From Ancylostoma caninum (taxonomy: Eukaryota > Nematoda > Chromadorea > Rhabditida > Ancylostomatidae), in NCBI GenBank assembly GCA_037903475.1, contig JBAJFG010000055.1, forward strand, positions 124,001-188,000: a stretch of DNA of 64,000 nucleotides, read 5' to 3'. The translations under genes were made by a program, and so were the position numbers. Of this stretch, positions 1 through 13,600 are shown one piece after another; positions within the stretch are counted from its first letter, which is position 1; each line of letters opens with the position of its first letter. The notes beneath the pieces were generated by a model that was given only the letters and a program-made list of their open reading frames with translations, did no database searches and was not told where the DNA came from.

Positions 1-459
1 ATCCTTATCACTTGAATTACCACAACAACCAGTTGAGCCTAAATCATTTCAAGATAACATTGCACTGAATTGGTTACACTCATTCCTTCACGGCCACTAA
101 CTTCGCTCATGTGGGAGAGCATAGCTTCGTTTATTTGGGGGAATGCTACCACCTACGGGATCAAGGGCTTCTCAGGAGAGCGATAGAACTGCGTGGAAGG
201 ATACAGATTTTATCAATCATTATCAATTTTGTGTTTGCTTCCAACGTGCAGTATGCGAGCGAATCGAGCATCAATAGAAGTCTGGAAGTCCGGCGTTAGC
301 CGGACGACCAGTCTGGTCGACCAATACCAAGTGCCCCCTCCTCAAGTCCATTTTCCCTCCCCCTCATCCTATGGCGCTCCTGGCATTCCTAGATGCACGC
401 GATACTGAATTCGTTACTTCCGCTAGCCGTCTGGCAGCAGCAGGGTGGGAGAATGTTCA
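1..459. other. No recognisable gene or repeat
   Basis: I see no coding exon, splice pattern or repeat that I can name here. It lies downstream, on the minus strand, of the mariner remnant at 460-1207 and may hold its decayed 3' end, but the usual C-terminal transposase residues are not readable. Confidence 0.4.
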
Positions 460-1207
460 CAAGCTTCTAGGCTGCGTACTATATGAAGCAGAATAGCAAG
501 TCTTCGAGCTTACTGGGCACGTATTCTTATGGACGAGATAGGCAAGCTCCATAGCTCTGCGGTCGCAGGCTAGCTGCGTGATAGCGGATGATGCTTTCGC
601 AGTCACACCAAATGCTGAGCATAACCTTAACAAGGTGAAGACCTGGCGTCGGCTGCAGCCCAGACTGCTCATCCTGGTCAACCCAGAGACGGCGATCCTT
701 GATGTTGATATAAGGATACCACTTCTCTGTCCCTAAAAAGTTGGATTTCAGCGGCTCTCTATGCGCCTGTACAGACGCAATTTAATAGCCACCATTGCAC
801 ACCGCTCGAGATTGTATTCGGTCGGATCATCGTGACTGGTAACTTTTATACCTTGCCCATCTCAGGCAGGCGATCGGCGATAGTGATATAGTGAACATCC
901 AAGCCTTGTGCCCTTTGTGCCCTTTGACGCGCAGTTTGCCATGGATTTGAATCCACCAGCTGTGGCTGTAGCAATCGTTCATTGTCAACTTAAGGTTCTC
1001 CCACTCCAAACCGTGCAAAACATTGAGGTTGAAGTCGCCAACACGTAAGCGTCTGGACCAATCCCGTGCAGTGCGTTCCGACACTGCACCGTCCCCAAAT
1101 GCAGCATTAGTGCGACGACTGGATGCGGCTGATTCGCAAAATTTGACGTCGTCTATTAAGAGACAGCAAATATACTGTTTAAAAAATTCCATTTTCCTTA
1201 TTTTCAT
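460..1207 (-). pseudogene. Decayed mariner transposase remnant
   Basis: Two stretches on the minus strand read as mariner transposase. Near 1000-1140 the N-terminal helix-turn-helix region shows NAAFGDGAVSERTARDW followed by RVGDFNL. Near 560-690 the catalytic-domain entry shows PGLHLVKVMLSIW, matching the family pattern 'DLHPxKVMLxxWWD'. The two lie in different frames with stops between them. I see no terminal inverted repeats and no readable C-terminal DD34D block, so this is an old fragment. Confidence 0.7.
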
Positions 1208-1269
1208 CTAAAAATCGCGAAAACTTCCTCTACAACCTAATATGAGCTGGAAATGATATGCAAATGATG

Positions 1270-2101
1270 AGTGGTACATATAATTGGGAGCACTCAGGAA
1301 ACCTAAAAACCATGTTTTGCATCGGTATGCATGGGTTTTGCATGACTTTGAGAAAATCGTGGGTTTTTCGCGGGTTTTACATGGGATTTGCATCGGATTT
1401 GGAGACGCATGGGTTCTGAATGGGTATGCATGGGTTTTGCATCGATTAAGCAATGCTGAAAATTATTGGTTAAAAAACCGGGTTTTGCACCGGATTAAAG
1501 CGGGATTTGCATAGGTGTGTATGGGTTTTGCATCGATTTGTGAGAAAACCGGTTATTTAGATTTTCATTCATTATTTCCATTGTTTTTTCACAATCAGGA
1601 GTGCTTTATGTATGATAAAAATTTACTCATTGCGATCTCCATACTTATGCCAAAAATTTGCAGGTTTCTCTGAAATATGAAATTATTGCATTTTAACATA
1701 GGGAACATTCACCAGCTTAATGTACGATGCACCTCAGTCGGACATCCAGCAGAAGTTGGCCTGATCAAAAATGAGCTGAGAGAGGAGTCATAAGTGCACA
1801 ATTCGGTGAAGTTGCAAGGTGTGCGACGACAGCGCAGTATTTTTGTTCTTGAGGTGCGTGGGAGCTACTCTCCGTACCCCTCCCCCACTCCAGGACGCGA
1901 ACTGGTCATCGCAAACCCATGCAAAACCCACGCTACCTCATGCAAAACCAATGCAGAACCCATGCAAAACCCGGTTCTCAAACCGTGTTCTGCATGGGAT
2001 TTGCATGGGATCTGCATGAGTGTGCATGACTTATTCGTGGGATTTGCATCTTTCAATCCGATGCAGAACACGGTTTTATCCCATGCAAAACACGGTTTCT
2101 A
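1270..2101. repeat. GCATGGGTTTTGCAT-type degenerate repeat, two opposed clusters
   Basis: From about 1310 to 1550 the plus strand carries many imperfect copies of a unit near GCATGGGTTTTGCAT. From about 1910 to 2100 the complement (CCCATGCAAAACC) is repeated, then the forward form returns. The two clusters therefore face each other across about 350 bp. Long reading frames here (for example 1208-1453 minus) are products of the low-complexity repeat and not genes. It could be the subterminal repeats of a MITE or a decayed minisatellite. Confidence 0.65.
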
Positions 2102-2574
2102 GATCTCTTGAGTAGGAGGGTCGGCCTCATTCAAATGCAAAGAAAGTGAACCGAGGTAGTCTGAGGGATGCCTTTAGATTTTTGGCACGATACCACGACC
2201 GCGACTTAGGCCACGGAGCTCATTGGAGATTATAGAGCCTCTCCAAGAGATTCAGAGGTGTTTAGATGGAATCCTGTTTGAAACAAGTGATGTATTCGTG
2301 GCTCAACGCCGTCATATCCACTCGAAGATTTCCTAAGTTTTCAATGATTTTGGAGCCTTCAGCTTTCCTGTTCGTGTATGTATATGTTAAACGATCCAAC
2401 GTATTTCTCAAGAGACGCTAAGTTAAGAAGGAAAAGGTAATGGGTTGCATTCGTGGTGTGATTGGTACTACTATCATATGTAGAGATTTTGACTCTGATC
2501 TCCGTCTCATAGTCTATATTTCCTGCGGGGGTCCCGTACATAGAATTAGACCTGCATATTTTTACCGCGCTTCC
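2102..2574. other. No recognisable feature
   Basis: No gene, splice-site pair or repeat family could be supported here. If the exon at 2575 is real, this is the 5' flank of gene A. I see no convincing TATA box close upstream. Confidence 0.35.
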
Positions 2575-2644
2575 ATGCTGTGCTTGGTAGCTGCTTTAAT
2601 TCCTTCAAACTGTCGAGCGCATTCGGAAAGAAAAAATTATTTTA
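2575..2644 (+). CDS. Candidate first exon of gene A (signal peptide)
   Basis: An ATG opens a short hydrophobic stretch (MLCLVAALIPSNCRA) that could be a signal peptide. After 23 codons plus one base comes a GTGAGC donor. The next exon of gene A, at 3358, starts with two bases before its first full codon, so the phases fit. The reading frame is open upstream as well, so the true start could be earlier. Support is only phase and hydrophobicity, and another upstream exon is equally possible. Confidence 0.3.
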
Positions 2645-3357
2645 GTGAGCTGGCGAGGCACCTGCCTTGCCGAGACTTAAGATCTTATGTGGGGACTGAC
2701 AGCAAATAATCAATGCTGGTGTTCTCTCCAAAAACACTGTGTAGTTTGAGGACACTAAAGTGATAGCTACCAGATAGAACCTGGATCCTGTACATCAATA
2801 GTCTACGCTAACTGTGCGCAAGAAAATATAGTTGTTACTCACTATGGAAACGCCGCATGAAATTGGGATTATGGATTCGAGATTAGCGTTAAAAACTCCA
2901 CATTGTAATGCACATCACATCACGAATGGCCACTGCGACCAAGTTTCCTTCCATTGTAAGCAATGAGATCCTAGTTTTTCAAGGGATGAAGACTCCGTGT
3001 TTGGCGGCTTTTTCTTCTTTATGCGAGAACAAGAATCTCGACCTAGGGTAAAGTCTCTGTGCAATAGCAAAGTCAGTTTGATGAAACCTGTGATTGGCGA
3101 GAAAGTGATCAATTCTGTTATGTTATTCTCTACTCGGTGATTCCCACGCTCACTCCAGGGATTTTAGCTTCTGAAATTGCAAAAAAACACACATAGCCTC
3201 CTTCATCATGAAAGGTTATATTTCTCTCTGGCATATCCCAAACTGAAGGTTTGCCATTGTTATCACCGAAAATACCATCTGTGATACTCTTTGTTGCAGT
3301 GGTGACTGGCGGCATTTCCACCAAAACGAAGTTTAAAATGATATGCATCAGTTTCAG

Positions 3358-4614
3358 GTTGTACGTTCCCCAATGGAGAGCCTCGGCTTGTCGATATATC
3401 AGATATCAGTACCAAAAACTCAATCAGAAAATTATGTGATGATGCCACAGTAATCTCGCTACTAGGCGAATTCATCTTTACTGCCGATGGATTGTCTGAT
3501 ATGTTCTTCGAGTGGCTGTTCAACGTAGAAAAACTTGAAATGTGCATTGCTATTGAGTATACTAACTACACTGGATTAACTATCAACAATGAGAATATCA
3601 CAGGAAGCTGCAAAGGTAGGCCAATTCTCCAGTTAAGCAAAATTTCAGATCTAATGATGGTGAAAGAAAAATCGTTCACTGCAACTTATTGAGTCTTTCT
3701 CAGATTAAGTAACTATCCGTCTGTCAGAGCTCCCTCTCTTGGTTAAAGTATGGAAATTTCAGGTCCAATACTAAGAATCGTGAACAACCCCAAATTGGAG
3801 TTTCTGTCACTGTCTCGCAAATTAGTTAAGAACTGGAAATCTGAACCGAATGCCATAAGAGTGCGTGGAAACAGGAAGCTATCGGAATCTGATTTGAAAC
3901 GTCTTAAGAAAACAAATAACAAGTCGGGATATAATTGGGATTTACAGGAAATCGGAGGTATGTTTGATAGTAGGGCAGAAAATTCGTCCAAGTCTTTGAG
4001 GCTTCATCTGCAACATATCTACATAGTTGTGTAATAAAAGATGAAACCTACATTCCGATATGCTTTGCAGAATGTGCTATTCCGAAACCGTTTCTGTCTT
4101 TCAAGCAATTGGAGCCGACATGCGTATCATTTTATGGACCTTTGACTGTAGGACCTGAAGTAAAGGCAGTTCCACACAAACCTTTCGATGTACATGAATT
4201 TAATTTCACTGGATGTATTCAAGTAGAGAATACGAAATTGAAAGATGTGACTTTCTTACTAGCATTTTCAAAGTTCAAGCTCGTGCCTTTCTGCCCACAG
4301 TGTAAGTCAACTTCAGAATAATATAACTATGCCACCCATCTATGTAGATGCTTCAGATATTCGCAACAACAAAAACTTGTGTCCTAAAAACCTGAAGTAT
4401 TTGAACGTAATATTCTCGAATATAAAAATAGAAAACAATCTCGGAGATCCATGCAGTAATTTTTTTCTGTTTTGTACATGGAAACTTTGGATTAGGTTTT
4501 TACAACTACTTCTTCAGGCGAATGCATAGGAGGTCAGGTGTCGGAGCAATATCTCAGTGAAAGTGCGGGTTGCTCATTCGTATACGGAGACCTAATTATT
4601 GCTAATTGGAAAGG
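3358..4614 (+). CDS. Gene A extracellular exons 1-5 (receptor L-domains 1 and 2)
   Basis: The first exon starts at TTTCAG/GT and reads CTFPNGEPRLVD, then a beta-helix-like run ending LTINNENITGSC. The second gives PILRIVNNPKLEFLSLS, the typical 'I.NNP.L..L' of an L-domain. The third carries CVSFYGPLTV followed by GCIQVENTKLKDVTFL, the start of a second L-domain. The fourth has IRNNKNLCPKNLKYL. The fifth has CIGGQVSEQYL and then CSFVYGDLIIANW in a frame shifted by one base. Introns between them are 46-147 bp with GT-AG ends. The shift lies in an AAAA run at about 4560-4563; with three A bases the exon would have the length its neighbours demand. This is a one-base insertion or an assembly error. 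Confidence 0.7.
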
Positions 4615-7600
4615 TTGGCATAATGCTATATTGGCCATTCCGTGTAAAATTTTCTTCAATATCACTCTCAAAATTTGCCATTTTCTTTAAGCAATCATCC
4701 CATATTGGTCCCCTTGGTTTCTACTATCGTGTGCGCTAAAGCTTTTCGCTCACCTTAAGAATTCGTCGTTTCGGCTCTGAATCGAAATTTCCTCAGTGGT
4801 GGAATTCAGAATCGTACGTCTCCAGCTTGCTTGAAAACCACTTTTTTCAAGCAAGTTCAGAAGAAAAAAAATAAAACTTCCACTAGGTCTTTCCTAGGCG
4901 GTCCTCCAGATTTCTTATTCGCTCATGAAAGGAAAGTACGGCGGTTCACAATCTTACGCCCACCTTGGAGAAGCTTTTTTTTGGGGTGTTGTTGTCCCTG
5001 CTCTCTGTTGCCATGAAACTTGCCAGCGATAATGGTGCACAGAGGTCTGAATTGAAAAAAAAACAAGCGAGTTAACTTATTGATGGACTGCAACGAAGCC
5101 GCGAAGTTTGCCCGGAGTCGCCCGGAGTCCCAAAAATCAAGTTGTGCGCGCTGTGTATGGTAGCAAATGCACGGAGCACTGCTATAAATAGCTGGGTTCA
5201 TGTGGATCCTATCTGTGCAATTCCGAAGCTAGGGCTCTGTCATGATCATGAAACTTCAATGTCCAGAGTAGCGGCTAGAAAAGAAACTTCTCATTCCCCT
5301 TATAGTGTGATGCAAATTGAGCCAGGAAAATCCTGGTTTGCCTTGTATTCTTATAAGCAAATAGATCGTTCAATATTATATGCCTGGCAAAATCACTAGA
5401 CCATTACGGTGGTGTGACGTGTATAGAAGAACATGCATTCTCTTCTTGCCTCAAAAGTCCTCAAATGCTGTTAAGTGTAGAAACTGGTCGATTGGGAAAA
5501 ACGCAAATTTGATGCAGGTTTTCTCTGCCGACATTGCGAAGGAGGAAGACCAGACGGCTGATACGGCAGTCTTGTGGATCTTGAACTGTTTTCCACTGTT
5601 TCCTCCTCTATCTATGCGATTTGAGATTATTCATGGAAACATCGACTAAGCGTCTTTGCCCACCCAGGTTCTTAAAAAAATTTTTCTTGTTCGGACTTCA
5701 CATAGACCTATTTCACATCAAGTGTTCAACCTTAATGCGAGTCGTTCCTAGCACCCGTGACGTATACAACTTCAGGAAGCCACAAGTTTGGGTAATTCAG
5801 TTATTCAGCAGTTTGAAAAATTTACATATTGAAAGTGTTTGTTTGGTCGTTTCAGAAAGCTTTTTATTCGAGCAGAGTGATCCGTGGGCTTCCGTAAAAA
5901 CTTCTTAGTTTTTGACCGTGCATTCACTAAGGTATTTAGGTAAGCTTGATGTTCGAAGCATTCGTGCATCGGTATGTCCTAGAAAACATCAGTATCACCA
6001 GTTCAAGGTTCTTCTCTACGGTAGGATGATTGCTGGATGGACCGGTTGCTATGTCAGGCAGATCCAGGCGACCACGACGCGAGACAGTATACCGCGTGGT
6101 AGGAGTGCGCTCAGATGCCATTTGGCTACAGTGCCACCCGAAGAATCGCACCATACGACCGCTCCCCCCTTCAAACCACCGTGTTTTTTTTTTCTCAAAA
6201 ATGATCAAAAATTTCGACGATTGCCCAGGAAATATCTAGCGGAAGTTTCTTCCGAGGGAGGTGGGAACGATAGTGAACTCTATTATTATGGGAACTTTGA
6301 TCTTTGTCCGAAACGATGATTTTCTAGGGTGGACGTAAAGTTTTGACGCAGGTTGTGTATATTCTTATCCTCCTTCGAAAACTGCATTGCTTATCATACA
6401 CATGTTTATCAGCTCATGCCACTCCGCGCTGCCTAGCATAAGACTGGCATGCTAGAGAGCCACCGTTAGACGAGATAGGGCAAGCAAGGTACTTAAACAC
6501 AGAAACCTTTCACAGTGTGGTATTAGTGTATTGGTCCGGCCTTTTGCTCTCCACATTCTATCTTTCTGCTGGGTGAAGCCCCTACCACATTCCTAAAGGT
6601 ATCTGTATTCAAATATTAGGTTGGTGCAAAAATAATGCGCGTTTTCGTTGCTTCATCTTCGGTGCAGAAAACTTCCTGTGTCTCTTATCATCAGTTTGAT
6701 AAACTGCACATGATTTTGTAGCAAATTTCATGGCCTTTCCAAATATCTACTGCATTTTGAGCGAAGTTCATGTTTTTAGTGAATTTTTAGTTGTGGAACG
6801 AAAGTGGCCAAAACAAGTTTTTTGCCAAACTCACTTTAGCGAGCTAAAACTCGCCGGCATCGCAGCACGAACCGCTCGAAATACCACCGTAGTTTTGGCG
6901 AAGTTACTGTGAGCGAATGCGTTCAGCCGAGCTGCTTCCGGATTTTTCGGCTTGGTGTGCCTTGCTCCGAAAGTAAGGAATGTCGCATAGGTCTTCCTGG
7001 GATTTGCGATCCCCAACTGATGACAATTATCAAAGAGCACCCATTCAAAACAACATATTTGGTTTAGCAGAACCTCGCCGGTGATTGTTGTCAGACCACC
7101 CCTCCCTTCGGTAAAAATGGGAGGATGAAAAAGCTCGAAAAGTCGATGCCGCGTATACTGAACGTGTACCACTTTGATCCTCATTGAGAGATCTTCCTCG
7201 CGCATCTTTAGTGAAAGAAATGCGACCAAACAGTCGGTCGCTTAGTAATTAAGTGAGAAATATAGACCCTCTTCGGCAAAATGAAGTGCCATCACCAACA
7301 GCTGGACGAGGAAGATGCAATGAAACACACCCAGAAACCAAAGGAACACCAAAATAAGGTCATGGCGACTTTGTGGTGACCTGCTGCAAAAATTGCTCAC
7401 TGCAGCTCATTCATTCTTCCTGATCTGGCAAGTACTTTTAAGATGTAAATAAAGTAAATTAGAAACTTCACTGTGTGACCCTAGCGTTGCTCAGTAAAAT
7501 GGATTCTTCACTCCTACACGGCACCGTCCAGGCACACCCTGCGTGACAGATTCTTCACAGGTTGGAGCAACTGAGCTAGGAAGCTCGGACTCCTACATCA

Positions 7601-10600
7601 TAATCAGCAAACTTCTCCCTCACTAACTACCACTTCCCCGAGATCCTGGACGATTTCTTCCTGGAGAATTTTCTCGAAGACTAAGCTGATACTAAAACTG
7701 CCCTCCGGAAGTTAGTCGATTCTAGAAGGTCCTATGAGAAATGCATGGTAGTCGGAGAACATCTATCTTATTGCTAAAGATTTGCGGATTACAATAGTTC
7801 TAAGACTTTTGGAATAGATCAATTTTGAAAGGAATTATGAGGTTCGGAATCAAAGGCATGAAAACGCGCATTATTTTTGCACCAACCTAATACCTTTCGC
7901 CGCGGCAATCGTTGAATTGGCGCACTCTAACGGGAAAATCGCTACGGGACTGGTTCGCTGCTCAGCGGGCGCCGTCTAGGGCGGAAAGTCACTATCGTCC
8001 CGGAAGTAGTCTCAGAATTATTGTTAGATCGCAGTGATGTTCCTACTTCTAGCGTGATGGTATGCTCAATTACGCCGCTTCGTTAGAATTCAAGAATTCC
8101 TGAATTCACCAGAATTTCCGGAAAGTTTGTGACAGGGTATGAGCTGTATGAGACTGTGACGAAGTCTGCTAAAATTCTTGAAAAGTTCCTTATTTTGTTC
8201 GATTTTCCCGACATCGTGAAGTTTGTCGCGTGCGATTAGCGACGAAACAGGGGCAAAATGAAGAACATTAAAAAATTTCTTGTTCATATCGGAGATCCGG
8301 AGATGATACTGCTGGGGGAGGGGTGATGGTCAAATTCAAAGCTGTTCTTGGCACTTTGTCCGGTCCGTAGTTCATTCAGTTGTAGTGAGTTATGGCTCTG
8401 GTACAAAAAGATTGCAAACCCGCGTTTTGAACTTGTGCCATCAATAGACTTCAATGTAAAACAAACAAGGACTGATTTTCCGTTTTTCCAACCATGAGCA
8501 GTTGATGAAATGGCTAAGTTCTCATTCTCTAACTCCTGACCGTATACGTTTCCACATCATGAAGAACATCGTTGTATCTATCGCCGATCCGTTGGCTTAT
8601 TTATTTAACCAGTCATTGATGAACTTAGAAGTACCTCGCCGTTGGAAACATTTGTATGTCACCCCGCCCTGAAGAAAGAACCTTCTTCTGATCCGATAAA
8701 TTACTGACCAGTTAGCATAACATCGGTGTTCTGTAGGATTTTCGAAAAGAATATTAGAAATCATATTCATCATCATCTACTTGTTAACGGAATCATTCCC
8801 TGTGATCAACATGGCTTTGTTGAGGGTGAATCAGTAGAGACGAATCTCTTGGAATGCATGAATGACTGGACTAATATGTTGGATAAGCGTGGGAGTTGCG
8901 ACATAATCTATTTTGATTTTGCTAAGGCTTTCGTTAGGGTCAGTATTCCTAAACTTATGATGAGAATGGATAAGCTTGGATTTCATCGAAACATCAGAAA
9001 TTGGATCATGCAATACCTCAGTGGTAGAACTTTTCAAGTAAAACTAAAGTCATCCTTCTCTTCAGTAAAACAAGTGTCTGGCGGTGTGCCACAAAGTGGT
9101 GTCCTATTGCCACTGCTATTTAATTTATATACAGCCGACATTCCTGAGATATCGGAGAAGAACGGAATTAAATGTAAACAGTTCGCTGATGACTTGAGAA
9201 TTTATCACGAAGTCTCATGTGCTGAAGATGTAGCTGTCATTCAGATGGCAATTGATGACTTAGTTGAGTGGCCAAGAAACTGGCAGGTTCCCTTGTCTGC
9301 TGAGAAAACGTTACATCTTCGAATAGGAAACTCAAATATTAAAACCTTGTACAATATTCCGTCGGTTCTCATAAGGACAGTAGAATCAGTAAGGGATTTA
9401 GGTTTCTACTACAATAAATCTCAATTTTTCGGCCCATCACGAGAAGATATATCAGAAAGCAAAAACTCGTAGTCTCCGAATTTTTAGAGCCCTGTCAACC
9501 AAGGATATGAACCTGCTATTATTTGCGTATAAAATGTATGTAAAACCCATACTGGACTGGGGTTCCACAGTACTTAATCCCTACCGAAAACAAGATGTCC
9601 TCATGCTTGAAAGAGTTCAAAATAATTATACTATTAGGTTGTCGCGAAAGTTTCCCGACACTATTCGATTTTTTTTTCAATTTTATTTTTTTATTCAATA
9701 CAGCTGCTATTTAATGTACATATGAACCATTATTATCTACAACATACTGCCATTTAACCGGTAACTTATGGATTCCGCTTGTATAGAAATTCTGAGATTT
9801 TGATGCGAGAAACTCGCCGAGCCACTTTTTGAGTTGTTCCAAATCCTCGAACTTCCTATCTCCCAGGTGATTAGATAACGAAAAGAAAAGGTGGTAGTCT
9901 GTGGGCGTTAGCTGTGGTGAATACGGTGGGTGGGCTTAAGCTCTGCAGTTTTTGCTGGGTCTCTCTCGCAATGTGTGGACGAGCGTTGTCATGTAAGAAG
10001 TAAACTTTGTCTTGTTTCCCACGAAGAGCCGCAGCGACTCAATCCAGTTGCCTATAGTAGATTTCGCGGATACAGCAGAGTTTGTTGGTAACAGTTCCCA
10101 CTGAATGATTCCTTTGCAGTTCCACCAAACTCTGAACATTACCTTCTGAGGGTGTAGTTCTGTTTTTGTTTTGGCGTTGGGATCCCAGGTTCGTCGCGTC
10201 CGAGCCACTGGCGCTTTCTCATGTGGTTTGCGTAGAGGACCCGCTTCTCATCACCGGCAACCAAGTAGTCCAGCCAGGTGAAAGTCCTTTAAAAAGTCAA
10301 AAGGTTCATGCATGCATCTCTGCGCACCTGGAGCTGGCGACTACTCAGATGGTCAAGTCAAAATCGCCATTTTCGAACTTCCGAAATCAAGCTTTGGCCG
10401 TGTCGTAGGAGACAGTTGAAGGACCCATCGCATCACATATGTTTTTTGTCGCATCTCTTGCACTGCTGTTTTTTCTGAATTCGTAAAGCAGAAGGAGTCG
10501 AACCTGCCTCGAGTCTAGGACGATTTCTTTGGCCATAATCCCAACCGAATGCCAAGAGAAGAAAGGTGTAAGTAGTCCATTGACCAACCTTTATATACGT

Positions 10601-13600
10601 TTCGGATAGGACGATCCAAAACAATCCTGAGGATCCAAAACAATCCTGAGGAAACATGTAAGATTTCGGAATGAATGGCGGGAAAGTTTCGCGACAACCT
10701 ACATAACAGAAAATTTCGAGGGAAACTTCTTGGTCTAACATTCCGAACTCCAGTATCAGAAATAGTCGTCTTGGCCTAGCAACCCTTGAATCCAGACGAA
10801 CATTGCTCGATATTTGCTGCAACTAATATTAATGCTCTTGATTTTTTCAGCATAACACCCTCAATTAGTAGGGGTGGCCCATTTAGAATCACGTTCCCAA
10901 AACCTAACCGTGTAATAAGAGAAAGCAGTTTTACCATCAGGGCAGGACCTGCATTTATCAAAATAAGTATCAAAATCCCCACCAAGTGTTCCAGTGCTTC
11001 GCTGAAACGAGCTGTTAAGTCCTAGATATGTGTAGCATAGATGAATATGATAACTTTATTTTTTTATCTTAATGGTGACTGCTCAACCAGAATTTGTTCT
11101 TTAACTGAACTGTGTATCCATTGCGTTGTGAAAAAGACGCAACAAATCAATCAATCAATCTATAACACAACCGTGGAAAACTTAGATTACTCCAAAAAGT
11201 ACTGATTAAGCTGATTCCCAGACACAAACAGGAAGATGAATTCAGAGTTCTCACTTCCTCTAGCAATTACCTTTTAGTTATCACCAAGCCACAATCATTC
11301 GTGTATGACTGGGGCCTGCCCGATATTCCAATTGTGATGTCGGCCTGATCGGTATACCCGCGCCATTCAAATCAATGAGCGGAGCCTGCCCGCTGTCGGA
11401 AAAGTGAAGGCCGGAGTCTGCCCGGTACTTCAGATTTGCTGTTGGCCTGCCCGGTGAAAGTGCCTGAGATGACCATCACTATAATCGATTTTCTTCGTGC
11501 GGCTTCCACTGCAATACGAATGCAATGAAAAGTTGTGGTGTGGTGTGTTGCTTGTTACTTATCTCGAAAAATTATTAACCGTAACCGAATCAGTGCCCTC
11601 GGCATGGTCGACGAGCACATTCGTTTCTCCTTCTACTCAGGCACTGGTGGGGTTCGACCCCAGCACGAAAAGTTCTAGACCCGCCCACTCCCATGGAAGA
11701 GGTGCTGCTAGTGCAGTACGTGCTGTTTTCCATCCCACCATCTACTAATTTCAACTGATGGACGTGCTCTGTTCCACCCCATGCGTTTCAGTTCCTATGC
11801 ATTCCTCAGGCAATCGTGGTTGTTGACCGCAGGTGAAAATTAATCCACCTTCAGTTGCACCTGCGGGTGGACCCCAAATCGCGGAGCACTTGCCCCTCCC
11901 CACATTTTGCAGACGTCCCTCATCGTGCCCTGGCAGACGTTCTCCCACGTGCCCTCGCGGCTATCCCCGATTCCGCAGATGGATGCCGCTTCTTCACACC
12001 TGCTCGGATGAAAAAATTTGAGCAGATTACGTGTGCGTTCGAGCAGATTTCGCTTATTTTTTGCCGAAATATTTCCCCATTTGAAAGACTTCACGTAAAT
12101 CTCCAGAAAATAAGCGAAGCATGCTCGATTTTACGCGAACTGCGCCTGAAAATTGAGCGAAATCTGCTAGAATGTGCGCGAATATCGCTGGATGTTCGAT
12201 GTTCTATTCTTAGCGGCAGCTCAGGCAGCAGCACCGCCTTGGGTGCGGAACAAAAATACTGCTCATAGAAGAGCAAGCACTTTGCATTTCGAGTATTTTA
12301 CACACCCAAATCCAACTCCAGTCTTTAGACCTGCGCTGAAGACCTTCCACAGCGCATCTAGCTGACGTGCGCCCTACATTGGGAAGGTGCATTTTCCTCA
12401 ATTTAACATGGAATAATTCAACGGCAGCACCTCTGGGGAGTCCTGGCGGACTGCTGCACGTGAGGGGGCATGAGCAACATGTCCTGCTCATACAGAATGT
12501 CGATATACGCTCCGCTCCCCCTACTCAAAAGTAGGCGAAGCGATGGGGGTCCTACCTGATGTTCGACGCCACGGTTGTCTGAGTCGCATCTTTCGAACCC
12601 AGCACGAAAAGTTTTGACATTATATGACGCTGCCGACTGATTGTCCTAGTAAAAATGCAGAGTAGGGAATGAGTGGCCACAATCTGAACGGTTCCAGTTA
12701 TACCGCCATTCCATTTTCACTCTGCCATTCCCCGAACGGTTCGGATTATGGCCACTCATTCTCTACCGTGCATTTTTACTAGGACAAATTAGTTGGCGGC
12801 GTCATATATCGTGTTAGCAAAACATGTTGTTGATACTGACACAATGTGTAAATAAGGTGACTGCCCGGTGTGCGAGTCTGTCTAGTCTCCACTTCGGCGT
12901 TGGCTACACAAGCCTTGCGGGACTTGTCTGGCCTGCTGAGGCCACGGTAGATATCGTGTCTCAGTAATTGGTTAGACGAGATGCGTGAGGTGCGGCGCGG
13001 ATGGCAGTGAGACCCACTTTGCGCCGGCACACAAAGCGCATGCGCGTTCAGGCATTCCACGCTCATTTTTGCTTCCTGCTCCCTATCGAACAGCGTGCTA
13101 TACTGTGAACGTGCAAGGACACATGTAGCACGAGCTGACACGTAAGGAGACGAACAGGGCACGTCTTATGATGAACTGAGCAAGTGATATGTGGGACAGC
13201 AGCGCGTGAGGGGAGGGACCCAGCACAGCACGTGAGGGGACGAACAGAACCCCAGGAATGCCTGAGTATGTGTTCGCCATTCCTTGACCGTCTTTAAAAC
13301 CGTAGCCTCTTCAGCGCATCCGAAGTGCCCATTAACACGTTCACGACAACGTGCACGACCGGTCGAGCACGCGATGATTGCGGCGTGGGACCGCGTGCAC
13401 GATCAGTCGTGCACAAACACATGGTTAAAGGCAGCAAGAGCCGAAATCCTCGACTCCGAGCTGAGGTGCCGGTGGTGAAGTACAGACTGAGCACATCATA
13501 AATGTGAAACGAACACAGACAATGATGGCTTACCTGCAGAGAAAATGGAACTGCTGTCGCGAACACGCCAGGCCGTGTTCGCGTGCGGATGAGTTTTCCC

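Noticed and set aside
1208..2102. Open frames with repeated CKTHA-like residues
   Set aside because: These are translations of the GCATGGGTTTTGCAT repeat.
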